Source: Micromonospora andamanensis (lineage in GTDB: Bacteria; Actinomycetota; Actinomycetes; Mycobacteriales; Micromonosporaceae). From it: a stretch of DNA of 64,000 bases. The stretch spans positions 30,241 to 94,240 of the forward strand of contig NZ_BOOZ01000034.1 of NCBI RefSeq assembly GCF_016863495.1, given 5' to 3'. This document shows positions 25,663 through 34,260 of this stretch, one piece after another (position 1 is the stretch's first letter; each line of letters starts with the position of its first letter). The position numbers and the translations under genes were made by a program. The notes below the pieces were generated by a model. It was not told the DNA's origin. It was given only the letters and a program-made list of their open reading frames with translations, and searched no databases.

Positions 25663-26645
25663 GTCCGAACGATCGTCGGAGATCCTCCCGGCCGCCGCTG
25701 CGGCTCCTGCAAGTGGTCTATGGTGCTCGCCGACGAGCGGGTGTAGTGGCGGATCGTCTCACCCGGCGGACTACCCGTTTACTGCGCGAACCCGTTGTAG
25801 ACCTTCCCAGGGCGACCTGCGACTACTTCTCGGTTCTCGACGGGCGGACACTGCATGTGCACGCGCTACTACCGACCTCCGCAGTTGCCGTCGAGCAGGC
25901 GACCCTACTGTTCATCCAGAACTCGAAAGTGGTGGTGTGCCCGGCGTCGGCCGAGACGATTGGTGACCGGATCTCGGTGACCGCACGGGCCGCATTCGGA
26001 ACGGGTCCTGATGAGATCTCGCTCGGCAAGGGGATCTGGTCGGTGGTGGTCGCTGTGCCGGAAGCAACCGGTGAGCGTCGGTTTGCGCTGCAGACGACAG
26101 AGCCGGCAGACCACGATGGGCCCACGGTGCAGAACCCGCCCCACCCGGTCTCCGGCTGGCGATTCGAGCCAGGTTGCGGCACCCAAGGGCTGGCGCACCT
26201 TACCGTCAAAGCTGCCAAGGCTCGGGCTGAGGTGCTCCGGTTGGCTACCGGGCCGACCGAGGCACGAATCTCCGGTCGGTTGGTCGGCGTCGGCTCTCTC
26301 CAAGACCCGATGATCGTTTTTACCCCGCGCGGTGACGGTGCCGATGTGATGGTCCCGATCGCCCCGGTGAACGGGCAGTTCGAGTTCACGGTCCCGGTGG
26401 CTGAGTTGGCCGTTGGACCGCCCGGTGCCGAGGTGATCTGGGAGGCCTGGGTACGCACGTCACCAACTCGAATGGTCCGCCTCGGCCGGTTTCTGCACGA
26501 CCTACGTGATCCGCGGACCGTCCTACGGGTCAGCCGGACCACTGTGACGATCGAAGATCGACGGTTCGTGGGATACCGGCCCTACTACACCAAGGCCGGC
26601 AACCTCGCGGTGGCCTGCCTGCACTTTACGGGGGCATCCACATGA
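25659..26645 (+). CDS. unrecognised protein of the Stealth operon
   Basis: A 328-residue protein I cannot assign. It has a basic N terminus (RRSSRPPLRLLQVVYGARRR), no signal peptide and no membrane span. It is rich in predicted beta strands (TLLFIQNSKVVVCPAS, WSVVVAVPEATGERRFAL, PMIVFTPRGDGADVMVPI, FEFTVPVAEL), suggesting one or two beta-sandwich modules, and ends YRPYYTKAGNLAVACLHF. It overlaps the Stealth gene before it and the GT4-Stealth gene after it by four bases each, so all three products are probably made together. A polysaccharide-binding, modifying or chain-length role would fit, but this is inference from position only. Confidence 0.65.
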   Translation: MSPNDRRRSSRPPLRLLQVVYGARRRAGVVADRLTRRTTRLLREPVVDLPRATCDYFSVLDGRTLHVHALLPTSAVAVEQATLLFIQNSKVVVCPASAETIGDRISVTARAAFGTGPDEISLGKGIWSVVVAVPEATGERRFALQTTEPADHDGPTVQNPPHPVSGWRFEPGCGTQGLAHLTVKAAKARAEVLRLATGPTEARISGRLVGVGSLQDPMIVFTPRGDGADVMVPIAPVNGQFEFTVPVAELAVGPPGAEVIWEAWVRTSPTRMVRLGRFLHDLRDPRTVLRVSRTTVTIEDRRFVGYRPYYTKAGNLAVACLHFTGAST

Positions 26646-29491
26646 AGATTACTTACCTGCTGAACACAGCCGACGCCCTCGGCGGAACCGAACGGGCCAT
26701 CTTCACGCAAGCCGACTATTTGGCGCGCCGCCATCAGGTCGAGGTCATCAGCGTCTTCCGTACCAGCGAGACGAGCTTCTTCGCGAACGACGCGCGAGTT
26801 CGGCGACGTTACCTTGTCGACCTTACCGGGCCCACACCTCGGCCTCTGCGGCCCTCGTCGGTCGACGACGCCGCATACGAGGCACTGGCTCGCAGCGATA
26901 GCCGGCTGATCCCCAAGCGATGGGAGAGGCAGTTCAATCGCCTGGCCGACCTTGAGGTCGAGCAGGCACTGCGGTCCCTGGATGCCGATGTTCTGGTCTC
27001 GTCGTCACCCGCGCTGATGTCACTGGCAACCAGGCTGGCACCTCCCGGGGTCGTTACGGTGCATCAGGAGCACCGACCGTCGCAACTGCGCGGCGGAACC
27101 GGTCAACCGCTCTTCCAGATGTCTCCACGGCTGGACGCTCTGGTGGTGCTCACCGATCGGACCAAGGACTGGTTCGTCGACACCTTTGGCACCTCCGCCC
27201 CACGCTTGGAGGTCATCCCCAACAGCATCCCCGACGGCTTCCGGCCCCAATCTGACCTGCGCAACCCGGTGGTGGCCATCGCCGGACGAATGGTGCCAGA
27301 GAAGCGGATCGACCACGCTATCCGGGCATTTGGGAAGGTCGCTGCAGCTCACCCGCAATGGACATTGCGGGTCTACGGCGACGGACCATTGCTGCCGGAG
27401 ATGCGACGACTCGCCGCCGACCTCGGTCTGCACGACAACGTGCAACTTGTGGGTGCGACCGACCGGATGACCGAGGAGTGGGCCAAGGCCAGCCTCGCGT
27501 TGCTCTCCTCCCGAGACGGCGAGGCACTGCCGCTGGTCCTGCTGGAGGCGTTCGCCGCAGGCGTCCCAGCGGTCAGCTACGACATCCAGACCGGGCCAGC
27601 CGAGATCATCACCCACGGTGTGGACGGTCTGTTGGTTCCGTCCGGTGACGAAGACCACCTCGCGCAGGCGTTGATTCGGCTTATCGCCGATAACGAGATG
27701 CGCCTGAACTTTGGTGCCAACGCGCTCGTCGCCGCCGAGCGCTACCGCATCGAGCCGATCATGCAGCGCTGGGAAGAGCTCTTCACCGAGCTGATCGCCG
27801 ATCACTCGCAGCAGGAGCAGACACGCGCTGATCGTCTGGCCTCCTGGTTGGCCCTGGCTGGTGGGTCTGGTTTCGCACCCGCCGCGCCCCGGCCAGGACA
27901 CGTGACAGTCGGACCCGATCTGGAATCACTTGAGAGGCAGATAGAGGACGCAGTTCCCGGCCTTATCCGCAGCGGTGGCCGGTTGAGCGTAGTCCGTGAC
28001 GATCTGACACCAGCCGACGTCTCGTACGACAACTTCAGCGCAGTGGTCGATGTACTGACGGAGCACGGCATCCAGTACTGGGTAGCCCGTGACGCGGGCG
28101 TTCGGCACCGTGTTGTGGTGCCGCTGGAGCAGCGGGAGGCGACCCTGGCCGCGCTCGCCCGCAGATTCGCCAGGGCCCCCTACTACGCCGAGACCCTGGC
28201 CGTTGGCGCCAAAGTCACCTCGGTGGCACTCGCGGCCTGCCTGGTTAGCGAGCCACGGGCGGCTGATGCTGCCGGTTTGCGGGTGTTCAAGCCCATCGTT
28301 TCACCGTCACGGACTCTGCGTTACGGGCCCGCAGTCGGCTGTGACGTCGAGTTCTGGGTGCCCTCTGCTCAGGGGGACTCGCTCCTGGCGACCCGCCGGA
28401 CACTGCTCGGCGATTCGGTGCCGACGGAGGCAATCGTGCCGGCGACCGTTACCATCCGGGACCGGCAGCATCCCACCATCGAACCCTTCACACAACGACT
28501 TGTCTCCGATGTGGACTTCCCCATCGACGTCGTCTACACCTGGGTCGACGGTGCCGACCCAGCGTGGTTGGCAAGCAAGAACAGCCTCCTTTCGGAGGCC
28601 GGTAGGTCCCCGGTGGACGCAGCGGAGAGCATGGCCCGGTTCCGTGACCGCGCCGAACTGCGTTACTCCCTGCGCTCCATCGACATGTACGCCCCATGGG
28701 TACGAAACATCTACCTGGTCACGGCTGGACAAAATCCGAACTGGCTGGACACCGGTCACTCTCGAATCAAGGTCATCGACCACCGGGACCTGTTCGGCTC
28801 ACGGGGCATGCTACCAACATTCAATTCGCACGCTATCGAATCTCAGCTGCACCATATCGACGGGCTGGCCGAGCACTTCATCTATTTCAACGACGACTTC
28901 TTCCTGGGCAGACCGGTACAACCGAACCTGTTCTTCCGTAGCAATGGGTTGGCGCAGTTCTTCCTCTCTCCGACACCCATCCCGATGGTCGATGTGAGCG
29001 AAGAGGACGACTTCAACTTCAGCGCGGCAAAGAACAACCGCCGGCTGATCCGGGAGGCGTTCGACCGCGTCCTGACTCACGGGCTGTTGCATGCGCCGTA
29101 CCCGATGCGCCGCAGCGTCGCCTACGACCTTGACAAGGCTTTCTCGGAGGAGGTCGAGCGGACTGCGGCAAGCCGGTTGCGCAACCACGCCGATGTGTCG
29201 ATCGCCTCCTCACTGCATCACTACTACGGCTACCTCACCCAGCGCTCCGTACAGGGAGCCATCCGAGTCAGCTACGTCAACACCGGGGACCCGAGCGAGC
29301 ACCCGCAGTTGACCCAGATTCTCATCACCCGCGGCTACGACGCGTTCTGCCTCAACGACACCCATCACGGCGATCTCGATGAGACGGAGCAGGTTCGAGT
29401 CGTCTCCGGCTTCCTCGAGAGCTACTTCCCAGTCGCGAGCCAGTTCGAGCGCGGCAGCGCGCGGAACCAGGCCATTCGGGCGCGGTTGTAG
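26642..29491 (+). CDS. GT4 glycosyltransferase fused to a Stealth phosphotransferase
   Basis: A 949-residue fusion. Residues 1-~385 are a GT-B, family GT4 glycosyltransferase: LLNTADALGGTERAIF at the start, the linker IPNSIPDGFRP, VVAIAGRMVPEKRIDHAI, LVGATDRMTEEW and the nucleotide-sugar motif near SRDGEALPLVLLEAFAAG. Residues ~430-620 are the module shared by the cluster's Stealth proteins (WVARDAGVRHRVVVPLEQRE, CDVEFW). Residues ~620-949 are a full Stealth domain (CR1 FPIDVVYTWVDGADP, CR2 FNSHAIESQLHHI and FIYFNDDFFLGRPV, CR3 KNNRRLIREAFDR, CR4 AFCLNDTHHGD). One protein could thus both transfer a sugar and join units by phosphodiester. Translationally coupled by ATGA to the gene before it. 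Confidence 0.9.
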   Translation: MKITYLLNTADALGGTERAIFTQADYLARRHQVEVISVFRTSETSFFANDARVRRRYLVDLTGPTPRPLRPSSVDDAAYEALARSDSRLIPKRWERQFNRLADLEVEQALRSLDADVLVSSSPALMSLATRLAPPGVVTVHQEHRPSQLRGGTGQPLFQMSPRLDALVVLTDRTKDWFVDTFGTSAPRLEVIPNSIPDGFRPQSDLRNPVVAIAGRMVPEKRIDHAIRAFGKVAAAHPQWTLRVYGDGPLLPEMRRLAADLGLHDNVQLVGATDRMTEEWAKASLALLSSRDGEALPLVLLEAFAAGVPAVSYDIQTGPAEIITHGVDGLLVPSGDEDHLAQALIRLIADNEMRLNFGANALVAAERYRIEPIMQRWEELFTELIADHSQQEQTRADRLASWLALAGGSGFAPAAPRPGHVTVGPDLESLERQIEDAVPGLIRSGGRLSVVRDDLTPADVSYDNFSAVVDVLTEHGIQYWVARDAGVRHRVVVPLEQREATLAALARRFARAPYYAETLAVGAKVTSVALAACLVSEPRAADAAGLRVFKPIVSPSRTLRYGPAVGCDVEFWVPSAQGDSLLATRRTLLGDSVPTEAIVPATVTIRDRQHPTIEPFTQRLVSDVDFPIDVVYTWVDGADPAWLASKNSLLSEAGRSPVDAAESMARFRDRAELRYSLRSIDMYAPWVRNIYLVTAGQNPNWLDTGHSRIKVIDHRDLFGSRGMLPTFNSHAIESQLHHIDGLAEHFIYFNDDFFLGRPVQPNLFFRSNGLAQFFLSPTPIPMVDVSEEDDFNFSAAKNNRRLIREAFDRVLTHGLLHAPYPMRRSVAYDLDKAFSEEVERTAASRLRNHADVSIASSLHHYYGYLTQRSVQGAIRVSYVNTGDPSEHPQLTQILITRGYDAFCLNDTHHGDLDETEQVRVVSGFLESYFPVASQFERGSARNQAIRARL

Positions 29492-29501
29492 GCAACGACC
29501 C

Positions 29502-29529
29502 GTGCCGGCGGGAAACCTCCCGCCGGCAC
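29502..29529. terminator. bidirectional terminator between convergent Stealth genes
   Basis: A perfect 11-bp stem (29502-29512 with 29519-29529) with a six-base loop, 11 bases after the GT4-Stealth stop and 72 bases before the stop of the convergent Stealth gene. Confidence 0.75.
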
Positions 29530-29600
29530 CCGCGCACATGAACAAGCAGCAACTGTGCGTGGCCTGACAACCTGCAACAGTCGGGCCGAACCAGAAAGCA

Positions 29601-31400
29601 TCAGGACGGGCTGCGGTCGCTGATCATGTTGAATCTGGTGTTGGGCAGGGTCGGTGCGTCGACCTGGCTGGGCTGCCGGCTCGCCGGGGCGGTCTGCCGG
29701 GAGCGGCGCCACAGCGCGCTGGCACCCTGTTCGCGGCGCTCGGCCACCGTTTCCTCGGGCAGCTCGAACGGCGCCGGGAAGGGCAGGTAGCGGGGCAGGA
29801 AGTCGGCAAGCATCCGCTCCTGCTCCGTCAGGGCACGCGGATCGGAGTCGGTGTCGTTGAGGCAGAACACGTCGCGGTGGCGTCGTTCGAGCAGCTCCGC
29901 GAGGCGGGCGGGGGTCGAGGGGTGGCCGAGGTCCGCGTACTCGTACTCGATGTCGGCTGGGACCGCCTGCGCGGTCAGGTACGCCCAGTACTGGTGCAAC
30001 GACGAGGGAATCGAGAGGTCCTCGTGGTGGCGGAACCGGTGCTGCGCGGTGGCCGTCACGTCGGCCTGCAACACCGCCTCGATCTGGTGCATGATGCTGC
30101 GGCGCAGGGCGAACGGTGTGTGCTTCATCTTCTGCGTGATGGTCACGCCGAACTGACGCTGGATGTGCCGACGGTTGTTCTTCCCGGCGGCGTTCACCGG
30201 CGGGTCGGTGGGCTTCGCCTCGCCGAGCCCGAACTGTGCGGGCGAGAGGAAGAACTTCGCGATCCCGTTGGCGTGGAAGAAGTGGGTCGGCAGCAACGGT
30301 CGGCCCAGGAAGACGTCGTCGTTCAGGTAGAGGAAGTGCTCCGCCAGCCCTTCGATGCGGTGCAGCCGGGATTCGATGGCGTGCGAGTTGAACGACGACA
30401 ACCCGCCGAGGTCGGCGAAGAGTTCGGCGTGCGAGACGACGGTGATCATCGGGTGGCTCGGATCGAGCCAGCTGGGCAGCTGACCGTCGGTCACCAGGAA
30501 GATCTTGCGCAGCCAGGGGGCGAAGCTGTGCAGCGAGCGCATTGAGTACCGCAGCTCGTCCCGATTCTGGTAGCGCGACGAGTTGGCCGCGATCGCGTGC
30601 AGCTCACCGTCCGGGGTACCCAGCGCCGCCCGCTTGCGCTCCAGCCACTCCGGATCCGAACCGTCGACCCAGGTGTAGACCGCGTCGATCGGGAAGCCGA
30701 CCCGGTCCGGGGCACGGACCGTCAGGTCGCGGCGGGTGCCGTAGGTGTGGTCGTCGGCCTCCGGTACGAAGTGGCTGAGCAGCGCCGCGGCGACCCGCAC
30801 CGGCTCGGCCAGGGCCGGTGCCTCGTCGATCACCGCATTGTGCCGGGGGGCGCGGACGACGTCGCCCACCCGGCTCCAGAACTCGATCTCGCAGGCGAAC
30901 TGCGCACCGAGCACCACCCCGGCCCGGACGTCGGTCACCGGAAACCACACCTGGATGACCTCGGTGGGTGCCAGATCCGGCTGGTTGCGGCCGGGGCGTA
31001 CCTCGACGGTACGTACGTGCGCGCCGGACAGCTCCGGCGCCGACTGGACCAGTCGGCGGACCGCGTCGCGCTGGTCCACCAGGATCGCCACCGAACTGCG
31101 CAGGTAGTCGTCGTTACGCAGGCAGTGGTACTCGATGCCGGCGGCCTCCAGGGCCACGGTGACCGCCGTCAGGTTGCGGTGCCACATCTCCAGGGGCGTC
31201 GCGGCGGACACCACCTCGGCCTCGGTACGGGAACCGGCCTCGGTCACCGTCACCCGCGTGCCGACCTGGTGCAGGACGTCGTTGCCGCGTGGCCGGGTGA
31301 AGGTACGCACCAGGCCGAGCCGACGGTGCTCAGGGAGCAGGTGCAGCAGCCGCCGCCGGAGAGCGGGCGGTAGCAGACGGTAAGCGCGCAGCGCGATCAT
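29601..31400 (-). CDS. Stealth-family sugar-phosphate transferase (2)
   Basis: A 599-residue Stealth protein transcribed towards the forward operon. It aligns along its whole length with the protein at 23845-25662: same start (MIALRAYRLLPPALRRRL), shared pre-CR1 module (EMWHRNLTAVTVAL, FACEIEFW), CR1 FPIDAVYTWVDGSDP, CR2 RDELRYSMRSL with NSHAIESRLHRIEG and FLYLNDDVFLGRPL, CR3 KNNRRHIQRQFG, CR4 VFCLNDTDSD. Its base composition is as G/C-rich as the rest of the chromosome, unlike the forward operon, so it may be the resident copy and the other an acquired paralogue. The ATG at 31400 is the first in frame and matches the paralogue's start. Confidence 0.9.
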   Translation of the reverse strand: MIALRAYRLLPPALRRRLLHLLPEHRRLGLVRTFTRPRGNDVLHQVGTRVTVTEAGSRTEAEVVSAATPLEMWHRNLTAVTVALEAAGIEYHCLRNDDYLRSSVAILVDQRDAVRRLVQSAPELSGAHVRTVEVRPGRNQPDLAPTEVIQVWFPVTDVRAGVVLGAQFACEIEFWSRVGDVVRAPRHNAVIDEAPALAEPVRVAAALLSHFVPEADDHTYGTRRDLTVRAPDRVGFPIDAVYTWVDGSDPEWLERKRAALGTPDGELHAIAANSSRYQNRDELRYSMRSLHSFAPWLRKIFLVTDGQLPSWLDPSHPMITVVSHAELFADLGGLSSFNSHAIESRLHRIEGLAEHFLYLNDDVFLGRPLLPTHFFHANGIAKFFLSPAQFGLGEAKPTDPPVNAAGKNNRRHIQRQFGVTITQKMKHTPFALRRSIMHQIEAVLQADVTATAQHRFRHHEDLSIPSSLHQYWAYLTAQAVPADIEYEYADLGHPSTPARLAELLERRHRDVFCLNDTDSDPRALTEQERMLADFLPRYLPFPAPFELPEETVAERREQGASALWRRSRQTAPASRQPSQVDAPTLPNTRFNMISDRSPS

Positions 31401-31847
31401 TCGGCCGGCCGTTCGGTATGGACGGTCACGGCACCATCAGCGCTGCGGGACGCCGAAGCGAACCCCGTGCGCCAGGCGCTCTGTGTGAACAACAGCTCCG
31501 GCAACCATCCCCGTTACCCTTCTGCACAGCTCCCCGTGATACGCGAGGGACGACCGGACGGTGTGCATCCGGTTCACCGTGCCGTTTCCGGGCGGATCTG
31601 ACCCTGCGCAGGTCGGACCCTAGCAGCGTGTTCACCTCTGGGACAGCCGCGCTCCTCCGGCCGGCAACCGTGTCGACACGCGGTAGGCCAGATAGATCCG
31701 CTGATGCGGGATTTGCCCCAAGAATCCTGGCCGATCAGGCGGGCCGAAAACCGAACGGATGGCTACCGAGAATCACCCGAGCAACGTGTGTCCGTCACGT
31801 CCCGGTGGGTCCACGACGACCCCGCCGGCACGAGGTGACACAGTGAC
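31401..31847. other. 447-bp divergent intergenic region
   Basis: Separates the divergent Stealth gene (minus) and the DNA glycosylase gene (plus). No frame here has a plausible protein and no stable stem or repeat was recognised. Promoters for both genes must lie in it. Confidence 0.5.
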
Positions 31848-32768
31848 GTGGTGACCGGGAAGGAACCGAATGCGCGCCGGGTACTGGGCACACCCCCCGG
31901 CTACCGCTTCGCCGCTTCGGTGCGCCCGCTCACCTTCAGCCCGTACGACCCGTGCGCGCGGATCGTCGCGGGCGTCTTCTGGTGGGCGGCGCGCACACCC
32001 GACGGACCGGCCACCCTCGCCCTGCGCCCCGAGGGCGCCGATCTGGTCGCCGAGGGGCACGGTCCGGGCGCCGGCTGGATGGTCGAGCACGCCGACGCGG
32101 TGGCCGGGCTCCGCGACGACCTGACCGGATTCGCGGATCTCGCTGCCGCCCACTCCGTGGTGGCCCGGCTGGCGAGCCAGCAGGCGGGGCTACGGATGCC
32201 GACCAGCGGGCTGGTCTTCCCCCGGGTGCTGCGGGCCGTGCTGGAGCAGAAGGTCACCGGCAAGGAGGCCTACCGGGGGTACGCGGCGACCGTGCGCCAC
32301 TTCGCCGAGCCGGCCCCGGGTCCGGTACGGCTGCTGCTGCCACCCGACCCTGCGGTGATCGCCGCCGCGCCGTACTGGGTTTTCCATCCGTTCGGGGTGG
32401 AACAGCGCCGGGCCGAGACGTTGACGCGGGCCGCGCGGGTGGCCGACCGGCTGCAACGGTGCACCGACGCGACCGAGGCCACCCGGCTGTTGCTGTCGAT
32501 CCCGGGCATCGGGCCGTGGACCGCCGCCGAGGTGGTCCGGGTGGCGTACGGCGACGCGGACGCGGTGAGCGTCGGCGACTACCACGTACCCAACACGGTC
32601 GCCTGGGCGCTGGCCGGCGAGCCGCGCGGCAACGACGCCCGGATGCTGGAGCTACTGGAGCCGTTCCGGGGCCACCGGGGCCGGGTCTGCTGGCTGCTGG
32701 AGGCCGCCGCCGTGCAGGCGCCGAAGTTCGGCCCACGCGCCCCGATCCGCTCCTTCGCCCATTACTGA
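31848..32768 (+). CDS. DNA-3-methyladenine glycosylase 2-like (AlkA family)
   Basis: A 306-residue HhH-GPD DNA glycosylase that should excise alkylated bases. The helix-hairpin-helix and catalytic region reads LLSIPGIGPWTAAEVVRVAY followed by VSVGDYHV, in which the Asp (~residue 243) is the expected catalytic acid. Upstream is the AVLEQKVTGKEAYRGYAAT helix typical of AlkA relatives. Adjacent GTG codons at 31848 and 31851 both follow GAGGTGA and either could start the protein. No Ada-type regulator is adjacent. Family assignment is secure; the exact lesion preference is inferred. Confidence 0.88.
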   Translation: MVTGKEPNARRVLGTPPGYRFAASVRPLTFSPYDPCARIVAGVFWWAARTPDGPATLALRPEGADLVAEGHGPGAGWMVEHADAVAGLRDDLTGFADLAAAHSVVARLASQQAGLRMPTSGLVFPRVLRAVLEQKVTGKEAYRGYAATVRHFAEPAPGPVRLLLPPDPAVIAAAPYWVFHPFGVEQRRAETLTRAARVADRLQRCTDATEATRLLLSIPGIGPWTAAEVVRVAYGDADAVSVGDYHVPNTVAWALAGEPRGNDARMLELLEPFRGHRGRVCWLLEAAAVQAPKFGPRAPIRSFAHY

Positions 32769-32777
32769 GCGCCGGGC

Positions 32778-32990
32778 TCAAGCGGCCTCGCGCAGGTCGG
32801 CCAGGTCGACAGGGGTACGCCGACGCAGCAGCTCGGCCAGTTCGTCCACCGAACCCACCTCGCCGAGCACGTTCTTGCCGCCACCGAAGCGTCGGGGGTA
32901 GTGGTGCACCAGGCGGTACACGTAGCGGCCGTGGATCAGCTCGACGCTCACCCGCCACCGTCCGCAGCACCCGCACACCCACTCCACCAC
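32778..32990 (-). CDS. small Cys-containing hypothetical protein
   Basis: A ~70-residue protein with WVCGCCGRWRVSVELIHGRYVYRLVHH near the start and a C-terminal helix ending ELLRRRTPVDLADLREAA. Three clustered cysteines suggest metal binding or a small zinc element. The start is uncertain: a GTG at 32990 keeps the cysteines, another at 32951 would drop them, and the frame is open to 33191. It is convergent with the glycosylase gene (nine bases between stops) and divergent from the DNA ligase gene. Codon usage matches real genes here. Function unknown. Confidence 0.6.
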   Translation of the reverse strand: MVEWVCGCCGRWRVSVELIHGRYVYRLVHHYPRRFGGGKNVLGEVGSVDELAELLRRRTPVDLADLREAA

Positions 32991-33126
32991 CTCGCGAAAG
33001 TAGCTCTGACCTGCGGTTTTCCGATTCGCCCGGACGGCACGTGACGGGCCTGAGGCGGACACGCCGCCCACCGGGCGGCCGTGATCCGGGTCACCGCTGT
33101 CGGTGCCGTCTGGTTGACTGATCGGC

Positions 33127-34227
33127 GTGGACCTGCCGATCAACCCGCCGGTGGAGCCGATGCTCGCCCGCAGCGTCAGCTCGATCCCCACCAGTCCGGG
33201 GATGACCTACGAACCCAAGTGGGACGGCTTCCGCTGCATCGTCTTCCGCGACGGTGACGAGGTGGAGCTGGCCAGCCGGGGCGGCAAGATGATGACCCGC
33301 TACTTCCCCGAGGTGGTCGAGCAGGCCCGACGGCAACTGCCGCCGCGCTGCGCTGTCGACGGCGAGCTGATCGTGATCCGCCGCGACGGCCCGGACGGGC
33401 AGCCGCGCCTCGACTTCGAGCTGCTGGCCCAGCGCATCCACCCGGCGGCGTCCCGGGTGAAGCTGCTCGCCGAGACGACCCCCGCCGACTTCGTCGCCTT
33501 CGACCTGCTCGCGCTCGACGACGAGAGCCTGCTCGAAGCCCCCTACCCGACCCGCCGGGCCCGGCTGGAGCAGGCGCTGTCCGGGGTGCGACCCCCGGTG
33601 CACGTCACCCAGGTCACCACCGACGCCGAGGTGGCGCGCCGCTGGTTCGACGTCTTCGAGGGCGCCGGCCTGGACGGGCTGATCGCCAAGCCCGCCGACC
33701 TGCCGTACGAGCCGGGCAAGCGGCTCATGTCCAAGGTCAAGCACGCCCGCACCGCCGACGTGGTGGTGGCCGGGTTCCGCTGGCACAAGTCCGGCCCGGT
33801 GGTCGGTTCGCTGCTGCTCGGCCTCTACGACGACGCCGGGGTGTTGCACCACGTCGGGGTGAGCGCCTCGTTCACCATGGCCCGCCGCGCCGAGCTGCTG
33901 GAAGAGCTGGCCCCCTACCGCGACACCGGGGCGGAGCACCCGTGGGTGCACGGCGACCACGAGCGTGGGCAGCGCATCCCGGGCGGGGTCAGCAGGTGGA
34001 CCGGCACGAAGAACCTCGAATGGGAGCCGCTGCGCCCGCAACTCGTGGTCGAGGTGGCGTACGACGCGATGGAGGGTGACCGGTTCCGGCACACCGCGCG
34101 CTTCGTCCGCTGGCGACCCGACCGCGACCCGCTCTCCTGCCGATACGATCAACTTGACCGGCCGGTCCGGTTCGACGTGGACCAGGTGCTGCGGGGTGAC
34201 CCGGCGGTGTCGACCGGGTCCGCATAG
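33127..34227 (+). CDS. ATP-dependent DNA ligase (LigC type)
   Basis: A 366-residue ATP-dependent DNA ligase with only the adenylation and OB domains. The adenylated lysine is Lys31 in EPKWDGFR (motif I); other nucleotidyltransferase motifs follow: DGELIV (motif III), DFVAFDLLAL (IIIa), GLDGLIAKP (IV) and LMSKVKHARTADVVVAGFRW (V). There is no Ku, polymerase or nuclease domain, so it resembles mycobacterial LigC rather than LigD. A separate LigD-type polymerase gene lies at 51827-52852, about 18 kb away. Starts at GTG 33127. Probable role: repair ligation, possibly in end joining or base-excision repair next to the glycosylase gene. Confidence 0.9.
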   Translation: MDLPINPPVEPMLARSVSSIPTSPGMTYEPKWDGFRCIVFRDGDEVELASRGGKMMTRYFPEVVEQARRQLPPRCAVDGELIVIRRDGPDGQPRLDFELLAQRIHPAASRVKLLAETTPADFVAFDLLALDDESLLEAPYPTRRARLEQALSGVRPPVHVTQVTTDAEVARRWFDVFEGAGLDGLIAKPADLPYEPGKRLMSKVKHARTADVVVAGFRWHKSGPVVGSLLLGLYDDAGVLHHVGVSASFTMARRAELLEELAPYRDTGAEHPWVHGDHERGQRIPGGVSRWTGTKNLEWEPLRPQLVVEVAYDAMEGDRFRHTARFVRWRPDRDPLSCRYDQLDRPVRFDVDQVLRGDPAVSTGSA

Positions 34228-34260
34228 CTTCGCCGTCGATCTGATCACGGAGGCTCGTTC

